A stretch of 41,892 nucleotides of DNA from Gammaproteobacteria bacterium (GTDB taxonomy: Bacteria; Pseudomonadota; Gammaproteobacteria; UBA4575): positions 1 to 41,892 of the forward strand of contig JAPOQE010000046.1 in assembly GCA_026710875.1 (NCBI GenBank), read 5' to 3'. The notes beneath the pieces are model-generated. The model was not told where the DNA came from and did no database searches. It saw only the letters and a list, made by a program, of their open reading frames with translations. Of this stretch, positions 41,405-41,892 are shown one piece after another (within the stretch, counting starts at the first letter, position 1; the number at the start of each line of letters is the position of its first letter). A program made the position numbers and the translations under genes.

Positions 41405-41892
41405 AGAAAGTAATCCGAGCGATCAAAACTGGAATCAAGCTGGTCCAGTTTTTCCGGATGGTTGATCAAATCCTCGATAAACCAGTTGGCATGGTTGTAC
41501 AGACAGGTGACGTCCTTGCACTCCTCGGTGGCGTCAAACGTTTCGATCAGCCGCATGGTATTTTTTTGTGTGTCCTGTAGGCTGTCCGGTGTTGCGTAGG
41601 CATGTTTCCCGCCCAGCAAAGCCTGGGGGACATGACGATACACGGGACAGTTGAAGATGCCGAGTGGGCTGACTACCTGCCTGAAATACTGCATGTGGCA
41701 ATTGTGCGGTTGCTTGCTGTAGTTCATGTAGGTGCCGTTTTCAAGTACGCGAAGATTTGTACTTTCCACCACTGCAAAGCTCTCATCTTCAAGCTTTTGA
41801 GCCTCGCAGATGGCGTTGCGGATCTTGGTCATGATCGTGGCCACGTGTTCCTGCTTCTTTTCTATGCCGACGACTTCTGCGTTATTCAGTTC
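41401..41892 (-). CDS. Radical-SAM-like protein, C-terminal fragment
   Basis: The minus-strand frame stays open through the window edge, so this is the 3' part (163 codons) of a longer gene; the GTG at 41844 is not a real start. The visible part contains NCHMQYFRQVVSPLGIFNCP followed by VYRHVPQ, and near the end ECKDVTCLYNHANWFIEDLI. The C-x(n)-SPLG...C arrangement resembles the SPASM/auxiliary cluster region of radical-SAM enzymes. The N-terminal CxxxCxxC cluster motif, if present, would be outside the window, so the family is likely but not proven. Confidence 0.55.
   Translation of the reverse strand, partial: ELNNAEVVGIEKKQEHVATIMTKIRNAICEAQKLEDESFAVVESTNLRVLENGTYMNYSKQPHNCHMQYFRQVVSPLGIFNCPVYRHVPQALLGGKHAYATPDSLQDTQKNTMRLIETFDATEECKDVTCLYNHANWFIEDLINHPEKLDQLDSSFDRSDYFL

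Noticed and set aside
1-41892. CRISPR arrays, insertion sequences, prophage or tRNA genes
   Set aside because: No regularly spaced repeats, transposase or integrase motifs, or cloverleaf-like sequences were seen on reading either strand.

Overview
The window comes from a Gram-negative, most likely gammaproteobacterial, facultative or obligate methylotroph. It has no rRNA, tRNA, insertion sequence or CRISPR array that I can see. Two things set the assignment. First, a long minus-strand run (about 5.3-17.5 kb) encodes the diagnostic enzymes of the serine cycle (serine-glyoxylate aminotransferase, hydroxypyruvate reductase, PEP carboxylase, malate thiokinase alpha and beta, malyl-CoA lyase) together with an MtdA/MtdB-type methylene-tetrahydropterin dehydrogenase and the methanopterin-linked formyltransferase FhcD. 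Second, the flanks carry a gammaproteobacterial-style set: lipA, amgK-murU cell-wall recycling, argA, glnE-ilvE, hldE, waaF, waaA, kdkA, tolC and pcm.

Layout. 1-3.8 kb: tail of lipA, then murU, amgK, a membrane-anchored cold-shock-domain protein and argA on the minus strand. 4.0-5.1 kb: two small secreted proteins of unknown function on the plus strand. 5.3-17.5 kb: the C1 cluster, read on the minus strand as 5-formyl-THF cyclo-ligase, fhcD, sga, mcl, mtkA, mtkB, hprA, ppc, mtdA/B, argE. 17.6-19.3 kb: ilvD with its own candidate promoter. 19.5-23.3 kb: an FbpABC-type ferric iron ABC transporter with a Fur-like box. 23.4-28.7 kb (plus): glnE, ilvE, hldE. 28.8-34.8 kb: an AT-rich, mosaic envelope-sugar island with two kinase-fold proteins, an uncharacterised membrane protein, a family 2 glycosyltransferase, two FkbM methyltransferases and a DUF6165 protein. 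34.8-41.9 kb: LPS inner-core genes (family 9 glycosyltransferase, kdkA, waaA, waaF), with tolC, a rhodanese, pcm and a truncated radical-SAM gene.

How it works together. The C1 cluster would take C1 units at the methylene-H4F level, combine them with glycine through serine (SHMT is not in the window), convert serine to hydroxypyruvate (Sga) and glycerate (HprA), carboxylate PEP to oxaloacetate (Ppc), activate malate to malyl-CoA (MtkAB) and cleave it to acetyl-CoA and glyoxylate (Mcl). FhcD belongs to the H4MPT formaldehyde-oxidation branch. SHMT, glycerate kinase, fch, mch, fae and fhcABC are absent here and must be elsewhere or replaced.

The most unusual non-coding signals are two inverted-repeat-rich spacers inside the C1 cluster (about 15769-15905 and 13335-13444) plus a hairpin directly before ppc. 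They look like structured leader or processing elements on the minus-strand transcript. All functional calls are by reading motifs and gene order; no database search was possible.
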